A program made the translations under genes and the position numbers. From positions 1 through 45,665 of the forward strand of contig JBPCOJ010000002.1 of assembly GCA_051000345.1 (NCBI GenBank): a DNA stretch of 45,665 nucleotides, read 5' to 3'. Source of the stretch: JBHENC01 sp051000345. Its GTDB lineage: Bacteria; Acidobacteriota; Blastocatellia; Pyrinomonadales; Pyrinomonadaceae. Of this stretch, positions 36,629 to 45,236 are shown one piece after another (position 1 is the first letter of the stretch; each line of letters starts with the position of its first letter). The notes beneath the pieces were generated by a model that saw nothing but the letters and a program-made list of their open reading frames with translations, did no database searches and was not told the origin of the DNA.

Positions 36629-37107
36629 CAAAAAGGTTCACTATGTCGCATCTCATGGCAGTTGGCGCAGAGCATATCGCATTTCTCCATCTCTGCGAGT
36701 AATCGCTGCCATGACTTGTTCACTACTTGATTGCCGATGGCAAACTCTTTCGCTTCTCTATCTCGATGGTGAAAGTGAAAGATGCAGGCATTCTGTCCGT
36801 TGTATTCAATACCGCAATCAAGACATTTACCGCCCGCAACGAGAACAAGTTTAACTTTTCTTTTGCGATGGTAGCCGCGCTTGTACAGCATTCGTTCGAG
36901 TCTGTGCCGGTGATTCCACTCGCGTTTGTACTGAGTCGGCGAGTCGTATTTCCTGCCGTTGTGTCCATTGATATACGTTTTCAGCCGTCCGTATAAGTCA
37001 CGGTCTTTGAGCTGCGTGCCACAACCGCAAGCGCAATCAATCCAATTGGCGTTTTCGTAAGCGCGCTCAAAGTAGCGTGCTTTAATCTCCTTCTTCGTTA
37101 AAGCCAA
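36628..37107 (-). CDS. HNH endonuclease
   Basis: 159 residues. The C-terminal HNH nuclease motif is complete: zinc CLDCG, then HFHHRDREAK with the catalytic His, and a second CANCHEMRH. A separate N-terminal Cys-rich stretch (WIDCACGCGTQL) could bind another zinc, and residues ~45-90 are strongly basic (DNA contact). A TTG start at 37107 is preferred because GAGGAGG lies 6 bases upstream; the longer frame to 37143 covers that ribosome-binding site. It sits directly after the 5' remnant of rtcB and overlaps the start of the next gene by one base. Its target is unknown; a defence or homing-type role is possible. Confidence 0.82.
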   Translation of the reverse strand: MALTKKEIKARYFERAYENANWIDCACGCGTQLKDRDLYGRLKTYINGHNGRKYDSPTQYKREWNHRHRLERMLYKRGYHRKRKVKLVLVAGGKCLDCGIEYNGQNACIFHFHHRDREAKEFAIGNQVVNKSWQRLLAEMEKCDMLCANCHEMRHSEPF

Positions 37108-37173
37108 AATGCACCTCCTCAACGGTTGTTGATAAAGATGCACTATAAATCCAACCCGGCTTGCAACGCGAAA

Positions 37174-37323
37174 CTAAAAATCACAACGGCTCACGAATGA
37201 AGGACGTGATGCCACGTTGCGCAATTGTTTTTCCGCAGCCTCTTCGACGCCGACGCCGCGAGTCCATGCTTTAATCGGCACGCCGCGCTCCGGCGCGATG
37301 ACGTTGTAGTTATGCTCAGTCAT
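37174..37323 (-). pseudogene. rtcB: 5' remnant of rtcB (RNA ligase)
   Basis: Begins at ATG 37323 after AAAGGA. The first ~40 codons match the N-terminus of RtcB: VPIKAWTRGVGVEEAAEKQL and then RNVASRPSFV, compare E. coli APVKMWTKGVPVEADARQQL. Homology stops at about 37190; the next codons read SRCDF and stop. The whole catalytic body with the manganese Cys and His ligands is missing. It is therefore not a functional ligase. The fragment is in the normal rtcB position and orientation relative to rtcA and rtcR. Confidence 0.78.
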
Positions 37324-37394
37324 GATTCTTGATTCCTTTCCGATGCAGCGCCCCAGTCCCACCCCCACCAGCTTCGATGAATCAGCACGCGGTA

Positions 37395-37515
37395 GTAAAC
37401 ATTCACAATGCGCTTTACGCTTGTTACTTTGCCGGGCATGATTTGTACTCTTGCGGGGATCGAACCCGCAGACGCGCGCCCCTCTCGCGTCACCAGTGCT
37501 GCGGCGGTTAGCCGC
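37395..37515 (-). ncRNA. tRNA-like / possible Y-RNA-like RNA upstream of rtcB
   Basis: On the minus strand this stretch folds into a series of hairpins. A perfect T-arm (37453-37469, 5-bp stem, 7-base loop TTCGATC) is preceded by a 6-bp stem GACGCG/CGCGTC (37471-37476 with 37486-37491) and a 5-bp stem GCGGC/GCCGC (37501-37505 with 37511-37515). It is followed by a bulged hairpin (37395-37403 with 37407-37418). The acceptor stem of a true tRNA is not found. Bacterial Y-RNA-like RNAs (YrlA), which carry a tRNA-mimic module, are encoded beside rtcBA in Salmonella, so position and shape both fit. No rsr gene is visible here. The rest of 37326-37618 shows no gene and no clear sigma-54 promoter. 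Confidence 0.55.
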
Positions 37516-37618
37516 AATCCAACTCTTTACCCTGTCGGCGGGTTCGTGCTCGCTTTTGTCTACGCTGGCTACCGACTACATCGCCGTAAAATTTCCTCGG
37601 CTCACAGTTTTCTTCGAC

Positions 37619-38077
37619 TCACAGCAAATCCGTTTTCCAATTTGCTTCCTGAATGCGCGCGTCCAACTCGCGGTACTGCTTTGCCAGTTCATCCGTGCGC
37701 TTCTGCACTTCCGCGACGTTCACAGTGCTGACGAACTTTATTTCCGAACGGCTGTACAAGTTCTGCTGCACGGCGGCGGCTTCCGCCAGATTGTTGTATG
37801 CCGCGCGTCTCGCTGCCAGCACGTCGCGCTCCGCCAGCACATCGGACACGGTGCGTTCGTTGGCGTCGAACTGCGTCGTCGAATTTGTGCGGTTAATGCG
37901 CTGAATCAAATCGAGCAACTCGGCGGCGACGCGCTCCAACTCTGTAACGAGTTCCTGCGGGTTCTCCGGCGGCGCGTCGCCTTCCTGCACCTTCGCGCTG
38001 CGCACGATGCGCGCCTTTAATTGTTCAAGACGCTTCTGGCAATCGGCGCGTAAAATCAAAGCTTCGGCTAATTTCAT
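37619..38077 (-). CDS. DIP1984 family protein
   Basis: 152 residues, soluble and largely helical coiled coil. The N-terminus MKLAEALILRADCQKRLEQL and the conserved INRTNSTTQFDANERTVSDV, followed by LAERDVLAARRAAYNNLAEA, identify the DIP1984 (septicolysin-like) family; the cellular role is not established. The frame extends to a TTG at 38095, but GAGGTG is spaced correctly for ATG 38077, which also matches the family start. The gene begins only ~28 bases from the truncated end of rtcR, so it occupies the place of the rtcR 5' half. Confidence 0.88.
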   Translation of the reverse strand: MKLAEALILRADCQKRLEQLKARIVRSAKVQEGDAPPENPQELVTELERVAAELLDLIQRINRTNSTTQFDANERTVSDVLAERDVLAARRAAYNNLAEAAAVQQNLYSRSEIKFVSTVNVAEVQKRTDELAKQYRELDARIQEANWKTDLL

Positions 38078-38105
38078 TTCATTCACCTCACTCAAAACTT
38101 ATCTT

Positions 38106-38993
38106 ACGCTGCGCGGCGATGCGGCGATGAGCGCGCTCTTCGGCCACGTCAAAGGCTCCTTCACGGGCGCGATGCGGGATCGTCCCGGACTGCTGCGCGC
38201 GGCTGACGGCGGAATGCTTTTTCTGGATGAGATCGGCGAACTAGGGCTTGACGAGCAGGCGATGTTGCTGCGCGCGATTGAAGACAAAACTTTTATGCCC
38301 TTGGGCTTTGACCGCGAAGTGCAAAGCGATTTCCAACTCATCACCGGAACCAACTGCGACCTCGCAGACGCCGTCAAACATAAACGCTTTCGTGAAGACC
38401 TACTCGCACGAATCAACATCTGGACTTTTCAATTGCCGGGACTGCGCGAGCGCATGGAAGACATCGAGCCGAATCTGGAATACGAGCTGGCGCTTTACGC
38501 GCGCCGCACCAACACGCAGATTACGTTCACCCGCGAAGCGCGCGCCGGATTCCTGCGCTTTGCGACATCGCCGGAAGCGAAGTGGACGGGAAATTTTCGT
38601 GATTTGAACGCCGCCGTGAGACGCATGGCAACGCTCGCATCCGCTGACGGCAGCGGGCGCATCTCGCTTGAAATTGTCGATGAAGAAACAACCAGATTGA
38701 GCGCGCTCTGGAACGCCGGAGAGGAAAACACAAACGGCGATTGTGTCTCACAACTCGGGGAATTTCTCGAACCGGAACAATTAGCGGGATTGGATTTATT
38801 TGACTGCGAACAACTCGCATCGGTCGTGCGCGTGTGCCGCGAGGCACGCACATTGTCCGAGGCAGGCCGCCGCTTATTCACAGCCTCGCGCAACCGGCGC
38901 AAAACGGCGAATGATGCTGACCGGCTGCGCAAATATCTCGCGCGTTATGGACTGGATTGGCGCGTGCTTCGAGAGAAAACTGCTGACGAATAA
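38106..38993 (+). pseudogene. rtcR: 3' half of rtcR (sigma-54-dependent activator of rtcBA), 5' part lost
   Basis: About 295 codons match RtcR from the middle of its AAA+ domain: TLRGDAAMSALFGHVKGSFT (with the GAFTGA loop as GSFTGA), GGMLFLDEIGELGLDEQAML (Walker B), then FREDLLARINIWTFQLPGLR and the WTGNFRDLNAAVRRMATL region, ending in a probable HTH domain. The N-terminal CARF-type sensor domain and the Walker A P-loop are absent: homology begins at 38106 immediately before TLRGD. No plausible start or promoter precedes it. The protein cannot act as an ATP-driven activator, so sigma-54 control of the locus should be lost. Confidence 0.85.
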
Positions 38994-39102
38994 TGAGCCT
39001 GTAATGCCTGCCCTTATGCGAGAGTTCGGAAGAGTTTTAAGATACAGATTTTATCGACAAAATCAGAGTGCCTTGCGCTGCGGAAAATTCTGTCAGGTAC
39101 TC

Positions 39103-39780
39103 TTAGAGATCGGGAATCTGCCATTCAATCTGCGGTTTGTCGGCGGCACGCAGCACTTTGTTAATTGCGGAGAATGGATGGCTGCCGAAGAATCCGTTAT
39201 GAACCGATAGCGGCGACGGGTGCGCGGACTTAATGATCGCGTGTTTGTTTGTATCAATCAGCTTAATCTTTTTTTGAGCGTAAGCGCCCCAGAGCACAAA
39301 GACGACGGGGCTATCGCGCTCGTTGACGCGGCTGATAATCGTGTCCGTGAAGATTTCCCAGCCCTTGCCTTTGTGTGAGTTTGGCTCGCTCGCGCGCACA
39401 GTCAGCACGGCGTTGAGCATCAGTATGCCTTGCTTCGCCCAGGGAATCAGATAGCCATTATTGGGAAGACGAAAGCCCGTGTCTTCCTTTAGCTCTGCGT
39501 AAATGTTTTTGAGCGACGGCGGCGGGCGTATGCCGGGACGCACGGAAAAGCACAATCCGTGCGCTTGATTCTTGCCGTGATACGGGTCTTGGCCTAAGAG
39601 CAGGACGTTGACGTGTTCGTAGGGCGTCAGCGTCAAAGCGGAAAAGATGTCCGGCGCGGGCGGGTAAACGGTGTGAGTTTGCTGCTCTGCTTCGATGAAT
39701 TTTTCGAGCTTGCGAAAGTACGGCTTGTCGAATTCTGCGGCAAGCACGGAGCGCCATGAAGAAGAAAGTTTAGACAGCAT
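39103..39780 (-). CDS. ung: uracil-DNA glycosylase (family 1)
   Basis: 225 residues. Removes uracil from DNA to start base-excision repair. The water-activating motif GQDPYHGKNQAHGLCFSV, the uracil-recognition AVLTVRASEPNSHKGKGWE and the DNA-intercalation loop HPSPLSVHNGFFGSHPFS are all intact. The frame continues upstream to a TTG at 39852, but ATG 39780 (MLSKLSSSW) matches the normal family start; neither has a strong ribosome-binding site. It appears monocistronic. Confidence 0.93.
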   Translation of the reverse strand: MLSKLSSSWRSVLAAEFDKPYFRKLEKFIEAEQQTHTVYPPAPDIFSALTLTPYEHVNVLLLGQDPYHGKNQAHGLCFSVRPGIRPPPSLKNIYAELKEDTGFRLPNNGYLIPWAKQGILMLNAVLTVRASEPNSHKGKGWEIFTDTIISRVNERDSPVVFVLWGAYAQKKIKLIDTNKHAIIKSAHPSPLSVHNGFFGSHPFSAINKVLRAADKPQIEWQIPDL

Positions 39781-39918
39781 AAAAACGTAATCGACGAGCG
39801 ACGAGTGCGGAAATTGTTTACTCGCACGCTGAAATATAAAAGCGACGTTCAATAAAAATGCTGTTCGCTCTGCGCATCCGAGAACTTGTCTGGCAAAGCG
39901 TTCGATTCAAAAGCTATT

Positions 39919-41334
39919 TTATCCGAAGAAAATTATTCGCAGCAAACCGATCAAGCCGCCGGCTAAAACTACCTGCAAGACATCCGCCTTGAAACGATAA
40001 AGCGCGACGAAGGCCGCGACGCTCATCAGTGCGGCGAACCAATCGGCATTGCCGGTCAAGCCTCGCGGAAAAATGACCGCCGCGCCGAAGACCAGCGCGA
40101 GATTCAAAATCACGCCGACGATAGCCGCCGTCACGCCGGACAAAGCGCCCGTCAGATTTTTATTACCGCGCAGAATTTCGATATACGGCGCGCCGAGAAA
40201 AATAAAGATGAAGCATGGCAGAAACGTCACGTAGGTTGTGACGAGCGCGCCCGTCACGGCGCTTGCCGTTTGACTCATCGCTTGCGGATTGTTCCAGCCC
40301 GCCATAAATCCGACGAACTGCAAGACCATAATCAGCGGCCCCGGCGTCGTTTCCGCGAGCGCCAGACCGTCAACGGCCTGCGTTTTCGTGATCCAGCCGA
40401 ATGAGCCTGCGGCGGCTTGCGTCACGTAAGCTAAAACTGCGTAAGCGCCGCCGAAGGTAACGAGCGCGGCTTGCGTGAAAAAACGATATTCCTGCGCGTG
40501 CAAACTGCTCCAGCCGCGCCACGCTGTCAATGCTAAAAATGGCAAAGCCCAAAGCGCCAACCCGACCATGAGTATTTTCAAAACCCGCGCGCGATTAGGC
40601 AAGGTGTGAGCGGGCGGCGGCGCATTGTCGTCAATCACGAACGGCAACCCGGCAGTCGATTGTTTGCTTGCTTCAGTATCGGTGTTCGCCTTCTTGGAAT
40701 CGTTCGGGGCGGCGTTGAAAGTCTCCGGCGCATAACGCGCGCCTAAAAGACCGGTCAGACCCGCCGCCAGCACGATAAGCGGGAAGGGAACATGCAGAAA
40801 ATAAATGGCGACGAACGAAGCGGCGGCGATGAGGAAATGCGCCGGTCTCTTCAAAGCCCTGCCGCCGATTTTCAAAAGGGCTTCGATCACGATGGCAACC
40901 ACGACAGGCTTAAAACCGGAAAGCACGCCCGACACGATCAGCACGTTTCCGTAGGCCGCGTAAACGTAGGACAGCGCGAGCAGCACGAAGATCGAGGGAA
41001 TGACAAAGAACGCTCCGGCGACGATGCCGCCCGAAGTTCGGTGCATCAGCCAGCCGATATAAATGGCGAGTTGCTGCGCTTCCGGCCCCGGCAGCAACAT
41101 ACAATAATTAAGCGCGTGCAGAAATCTTTCTTCTGACAGCCAGCGCCGCCGCTCGACCAACTCGCGGTGCATAATACTGATTTGTCCGGCGGGGCCGCCG
41201 AACGAAATAAAACCGAGCTTCAGCCAAAAACGAAACGCTTCGGCAAAGGAAACATCGCGCTTCGCCGGTTGACTGTCGTTTTCGCCCGAAGGTTTTATGC
41301 TGTTTGATCGGGCAACGGAATCGCTTGTTGGCAT
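39919..41334 (-). CDS. chrA: chromate transporter ChrA (second copy)
   Basis: 471 residues, CHR superfamily with two homologous halves: FWLKLGFISFGGPAGQISIM and LLPGPEAQQLAIYIGWLMH in the first, FFTQAALVTFGGAYAVLAYV and LAETTPGPLIMVLQFVGFM in the second. It is the ISFGGPAGQI subtype and clearly a different lineage from the copy at 11.8-13.2 kb, so the two are not a recent duplication. A polar linker (~205-250) joins the halves. The gene starts 6 bases after the DUF1259 stop, so the two form an operon. Confidence 0.92.
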   Translation of the reverse strand: MPTSDSVARSNSIKPSGENDSQPAKRDVSFAEAFRFWLKLGFISFGGPAGQISIMHRELVERRRWLSEERFLHALNYCMLLPGPEAQQLAIYIGWLMHRTSGGIVAGAFFVIPSIFVLLALSYVYAAYGNVLIVSGVLSGFKPVVVAIVIEALLKIGGRALKRPAHFLIAAASFVAIYFLHVPFPLIVLAAGLTGLLGARYAPETFNAAPNDSKKANTDTEASKQSTAGLPFVIDDNAPPPAHTLPNRARVLKILMVGLALWALPFLALTAWRGWSSLHAQEYRFFTQAALVTFGGAYAVLAYVTQAAAGSFGWITKTQAVDGLALAETTPGPLIMVLQFVGFMAGWNNPQAMSQTASAVTGALVTTYVTFLPCFIFIFLGAPYIEILRGNKNLTGALSGVTAAIVGVILNLALVFGAAVIFPRGLTGNADWFAALMSVAAFVALYRFKADVLQVVLAGGLIGLLRIIFFG

Positions 41335-41340
41335 TCGGTT

Positions 41341-42324
41341 TTAATGAAGAGGCGCTTTGCCTTTGCCGAGTTCGTCGAGCGCGGCACGAAATCCTTGCGC
41401 TAATTTATCAGCCGCGCCGCGCCCGTAATAATGCAAGAACATAATTCGCGGATTATCGCCGAGCATATGGTTGTGCAGCGCGACGACTTCCAGATTATTC
41501 CGGCGCAATGCTTTTATTACATCGTTTACTTCCGTCTCAAGCATCGCAATGTCGCCCGCAATGTGCGCGGCGCTTTGTTCGCCCGCAAACGCCGCCCAAG
41601 AATTTAATCCGATTGCCGCAGTCATCTCCGCGCCCATCGCCATGACGGTTAAATCATCGCGCCCGACGGTATATTTATAAGTCGCGCCATTGACCGCGCC
41701 CGTGTAACCCGCGATTTTGTCGAGCGCAGGCATATCGAAAATCTCCTTCGCAGTGCGCGCCGGAGCGTTTGTTTGCGGTTGGCTCGCCGGAAATATTTTT
41801 GTGTCCTCGATGGCGGCGGCATAACGACGCGCAATGTCTGATGCGTCGCCCATGCCGTGCAAGTGCATATAAAAAATGCGCGGTTGTTCGTAAAAGAAAT
41901 GATTGTGAATTGCGCCGATCTCCAAGCCGTTGGCGTGCGCCGCAGAAATGAGAGGATTGACTTCTTCTTCGAGCACAACGTTATCGCTCATTAAAACCGC
42001 GCCTTTGCCGTCGAGCATTTTTTTGACGGAAACCCATCCGCCGAAGCCGAAGGAAATAGGCACGTCTTCGCCTTTGACCGTAATCTTCAAATCGTTGCGC
42101 GGCAACGCAACGGTATAGACGGCTTCCGCTTCGACATACCTTCCCTTCTTTCCAAGCGCTTCTTCAATCGCCGTCATTTCCGCTTGCGTCAAGGCAGGCG
42201 TTTTGCTCTTTGATTGAGTCAGCACATCTTGCTTACAGCTTGTCAGACTTACCGCGCCCGCCACGGCGCCCAAACCGGCAACGGTGCATAGCATTTGCCG
42301 CCGACTAAAACTTTTCTCATGCAT
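41341..42324 (-). CDS. DUF1259 protein with Tat/lipoprotein signal
   Basis: 327 residues. The signal FSRRQMLCTVAGLGAVAGAV followed by SLTSCKQ combines a twin-arginine motif with a lipobox-like Cys, suggesting an exported lipoprotein. Two repeated DUF1259 halves follow, each with a His-rich loop: EIGAIHNHFFYEQPRIFYMH and EVVALHNHMLGDNPRIMFLH; these may bind metal. The true start is ATG 42324, with GGGAGAG upstream; the longer frame to 42570 is not supported. DUF1259 has no firm function, but the tight linkage to ChrA suggests a role in oxyanion handling. Confidence 0.88.
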   Translation of the reverse strand: MHEKSFSRRQMLCTVAGLGAVAGAVSLTSCKQDVLTQSKSKTPALTQAEMTAIEEALGKKGRYVEAEAVYTVALPRNDLKITVKGEDVPISFGFGGWVSVKKMLDGKGAVLMSDNVVLEEEVNPLISAAHANGLEIGAIHNHFFYEQPRIFYMHLHGMGDASDIARRYAAAIEDTKIFPASQPQTNAPARTAKEIFDMPALDKIAGYTGAVNGATYKYTVGRDDLTVMAMGAEMTAAIGLNSWAAFAGEQSAAHIAGDIAMLETEVNDVIKALRRNNLEVVALHNHMLGDNPRIMFLHYYGRGAADKLAQGFRAALDELGKGKAPLH

Positions 42325-42602
42325 AATTACTCTCCCGTTAATTCTTGCCGTGTGATGGGCAAGCTTACATTTTTGCGTTTCTCGATCAAGCCGGACTTGC
42401 GATTTGCGTCCATCAGGCGAAAACCGCCCGAATCGAAATCCACTGTTGCTTATTTCGCTCTTGCCTGTCGCTTGATGCGAAGTGATCGTTGACCATATTA
42501 TACCGAAGCACAGATTAGGACGAGATAACTTATAGTGGCAGGGCAAGGCCACTGCCAGCATGTTGGGCAAGCGAGTAAAATTGTAAGGAGAAGAAACTGA
42601 TT
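42325..42602. other. 278-base divergent intergenic region
   Basis: Holds the promoters for the leftward DUF1259-chrA operon and the rightward 160-residue gene, plus a REP-like palindrome at 42536-42557. No gene seen. Confidence 0.5.
42536..42557. repeat. REP-like short palindrome (copy 2)
   Basis: TGGCAG (42536-42541) and CTGCCA (42552-42557) flank a 10-base loop GGCAAGGCCA. Stem length, loop length and the CAAG core match the element at 23298-23319. Confidence 0.5.
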
Positions 42603-43085
42603 ATGAGTGTTAAAGACAACTTTACGGCGGAAGAATGGAAAAGTTTACTGAAAGCGCCGATGCTTGTGAGCTACGCGGTGGCGGGCGCTGATCCGAGCGG
42701 GCAGGACGGCTTTGTGCAGGAAATGTCCGCCGTCGCGGATGCCATCGTCGAGGGCGGAGACGGTGCGGCGAAGGATTCGCTGCTCTCCGCAGTCGTGGCG
42801 GATATTCTCGCCAATGCGGACGATGAGAAACGCGGGCAGACTGAGAAATTTGCCGTTGGTGAAGTCAGAGCAAGAGCGCTGGATAATTGCCGCGCGGTGG
42901 CTGCGCTGCTGCAAACGAAGACGAGCGCGGAAGAAGCGAGCGAGTACAAGCGTTGGATAATCAACGTTGCTTATAAGGTCGCAGCGGCGGCTAAAGAGGG
43001 CGGCGTCTTCGGCTTCGGCGGGACGCAGATGAGCGGAAGCGAAGTGAACATCATTAATGAAATAGGCGAGGCGATAAACGTTTAG
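42603..43085 (+). CDS. helical protein of unknown function
   Basis: 160 residues, soluble, no signal peptide. It begins FTAEEWKSLLKAPMLVSYAV and ends with GVFGFGGTQMSGSEVNIINE; the middle is Ala-rich helix. The EEW-x-x-L-x-x-AP start and the overall pattern suggest a small all-helical family, but I cannot name it and no catalytic motif is visible. An excellent ribosome-binding site (AAGGAGAAG) precedes the ATG. It stands alone between convergent and divergent neighbours. Confidence 0.75.
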   Translation: MSVKDNFTAEEWKSLLKAPMLVSYAVAGADPSGQDGFVQEMSAVADAIVEGGDGAAKDSLLSAVVADILANADDEKRGQTEKFAVGEVRARALDNCRAVAALLQTKTSAEEASEYKRWIINVAYKVAAAAKEGGVFGFGGTQMSGSEVNIINEIGEAINV

Positions 43086-43172
43086 GCCCGTTTTAACTAT
43101 TTCTTATTTCTTCGCATAGCTTCCTATTCCTTCAAGTCGTCAAAAATTGAAATCGAAGACGAATGAGGGAAA

Positions 43173-44522
43173 TCAATTTTCGAGCGCGCTCTTGGCAAGC
43201 CGAGCTTGCAGCGGATCGAATTGCGCGTTGAGCGCGAGCGCGCGGCTTAGATAATCGCGTGAAGCGTTTTGGTCACCGGCGGCGCGCGCGATCATGCCCG
43301 CGTGATAAAGAAAGCGAGCGTCGCGCGTGCCGAGCCGCAATGCTTCACGCATCGCCGCTTGCGCCTCCGTGATTTTGCCTGCCTTTAGCGCCGTCCATGC
43401 GACGGCGTCCGCGCCGTAGATGTCATGCCGCACTTCGTATTCGCGCGCGGCGTCTTCGTAAGCTTCTTCCGGCTTCATGTCGTGATCGGCATAGAAGAGT
43501 GCGAGTTGGCGGTTATAAAGAGCGCCGTTCACCGCGCTTAAATGTCCGATTTGTTCGACGAGCTTGTATTGCGCGGCGGCGTCGTTGTCGCGGCCTGCGA
43601 GTTTGTAAAGATCACCGAGCGCGGAGACGAACGCCGGGTCTGGAAGCAGTCGCACGGCTTTTTCGTAAAACTCGATGCCGCCCTTCGTGTCGCCGCGCGC
43701 GGCGCGAACGCGACCGAGCGAGGCAAGCGCGCGAAAGTATTCTGGAAAACCCGTGAGCGCTTCGCGGTAGCGGCGTTCGGCTGTTTCGTAGTCGCCGGTG
43801 GCGAAGGCCGTTTCGCCGAGTTGCCAGCGATACCATGCGACTGCTTCACGCGACGGAGCGAGGCTGCTGAGCGAGATCGCCAGCGCATTTGAAAAGTGGT
43901 GCGAAGCGCCTGCGGTGTCGCCGCGCAGAAAAGCGAGGCGCGCGAGGCGAGATTCGGTGCTGTCGCTAATGCCGTCGCCCGCGCGCTCCATGCGCTTAAA
44001 GACAGCGGCGGCTTCATCGTAATTGCCTAGTTCGAGCAGCGCATCACCGAGTATTCCGTAAGGATAGGTTTTGCCCGGATCGAGTTCGATTAAGCGTAGC
44101 GCGTGCTCGCGCGCGTGCGCGAAATCGTGCGACGCTAACTCGGCTTGCGCGAGCGCGGCGACTCCGCCTGTGTTGCGCACTTCCGGCACGGAGTTGAGCG
44201 AAGCGTGCGCGGCGCGAAAAACGAGATCGAGATAGGCAACGTCGCCCGTCTCGCGCAAGTGCTGCAAATAATAACCGGCGAGCTTGTTGTTTGCGCTGAA
44301 GTCTTCCGGGTCGCGGCGAACTCTGTCTTCGAGAAAGCGAATTGTTTTTTCAGTCGCGGAATTATCATAGGCGAGCGGTTGGGCAGTCGGCGAAGTGTCG
44401 GCAGTAGTAGTGGCGCGGGAACTCGTCGCCCGCGATGACCATATGTCGCCGCAGGCGCTTGCCGGAAGCACGGCGCAGAAAACGATTATGAGAAAAGAGA
44501 GTTTGGTTTTTAGCGTGCGCAT
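43173..44522 (-). CDS. TPR-repeat protein with lipoprotein-like signal
   Basis: 449 residues. The N-terminal signal (LSFLIIVFCAVLPASACGD) ends in a Cys in a lipobox-like context, so it may be anchored in a membrane facing the periplasm. At least seven tetratricopeptide repeats follow, for example YPYGILGDALLELGNYDEAA, YRWQLGETAFATGDYETAER and FRALASLGRVRAARGDTKGG. TPR proteins act as scaffolds; no partner can be inferred from the neighbours. It is a single-gene unit. Confidence 0.85.
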   Translation of the reverse strand: MRTLKTKLSFLIIVFCAVLPASACGDIWSSRATSSRATTTADTSPTAQPLAYDNSATEKTIRFLEDRVRRDPEDFSANNKLAGYYLQHLRETGDVAYLDLVFRAAHASLNSVPEVRNTGGVAALAQAELASHDFAHAREHALRLIELDPGKTYPYGILGDALLELGNYDEAAAVFKRMERAGDGISDSTESRLARLAFLRGDTAGASHHFSNALAISLSSLAPSREAVAWYRWQLGETAFATGDYETAERRYREALTGFPEYFRALASLGRVRAARGDTKGGIEFYEKAVRLLPDPAFVSALGDLYKLAGRDNDAAAQYKLVEQIGHLSAVNGALYNRQLALFYADHDMKPEEAYEDAAREYEVRHDIYGADAVAWTALKAGKITEAQAAMREALRLGTRDARFLYHAGMIARAAGDQNASRDYLSRALALNAQFDPLQARLAKSALEN

Positions 44523-44656
44523 GGTTTGTCGATTAATAAATCTTTAGCGGCGTGTGAAGAACGCTGAAGAGCCATGTCTACCGATCAGCGTTCTTCACCG
44601 CCTCGTTAGTCTCGCTCCATTGGTTCCCGGTCAACGGCGCAAGACAATTCGAGAGT

Positions 44657-45162
44657 TTACTGTCTGGTGTGATCGTCCGGCTCGTCTCCCGGCGGAAACG
44701 GTTGCGTCGGATCGGCGACGAACGGAAATTGATTGCGGAACGGCACTTCGTTGCCATTAACAAAATCTGTTAAGAGCACGCCGTTATTGATAATCGTGAA
44801 GGTCGCATCGACTACCTCATCCTTCAAGCGACGCCCGCCCATGCGTCCGAAGCCGCCGTTCGGGTTATCGCCGCCGCCCGCTCCTTTATTCGGAACGGAA
44901 AGGTCTAGGCGCAGTATGTCGCCGCGCCGCACAATTTGATCGAGGATCATATTGATGTCCGCCTCGAATCTGCCAGCCGCGTCTTCTTCAGTCGGCGCGC
45001 CGTTGTACGCATCCTTGAGCGGAGCGGAAATGAGGCCGTTGTTGACGAGCGGATTGCCGTCGCGGTCAACATTTTCATACGGCCCTTGGCCTGTGACGGA
45101 GCCGTTGCGAATCATCTGAATTCTCTGGCGCTGCGTGACGGCATTGATGCCGATTACATTTG
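44657..45162 (-). pseudogene. 3' fragment of a DUF4331 family gene
   Basis: Open from just after an in-frame TGA at about 45163 to the stop at 44657. The sequence GINAVTQRQRIQMIRNGSVT, GPYENVDRDGNPLVNNGLI and then PLKDAYNGAPTEEDAAGRFE matches the C-terminal part of DUF4331 proteins, which are secreted and of unknown function. The larger N-terminal part and any signal peptide are missing, so this is a truncated gene. An internal ATG at 45115 is the only candidate start and would leave 152 residues. Confidence 0.65.
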
Positions 45163-45236
45163 ATTGATTGTAAAACCCTCATTGCATATCTTCCTTTTTC
45201 TCGTCCTAAATTTGGAAGACCGTTCGTTTGACGGAT

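Noticed and set aside
36057..37107. Intein or intron inserted in rtcB
   Set aside because: The rest of rtcB is not found downstream of the HNH module, so nothing could be spliced back together.
37440..37520. A normal tRNA gene on the minus strand
   Set aside because: The T-arm is perfect but no acceptor stem or standard anticodon arm pairs with it.
38007..38105. Upstream extension of the rtcR fragment as a real N-terminus
   Set aside because: These 33 codons are antisense to the DIP1984 gene and have no match to RtcR.
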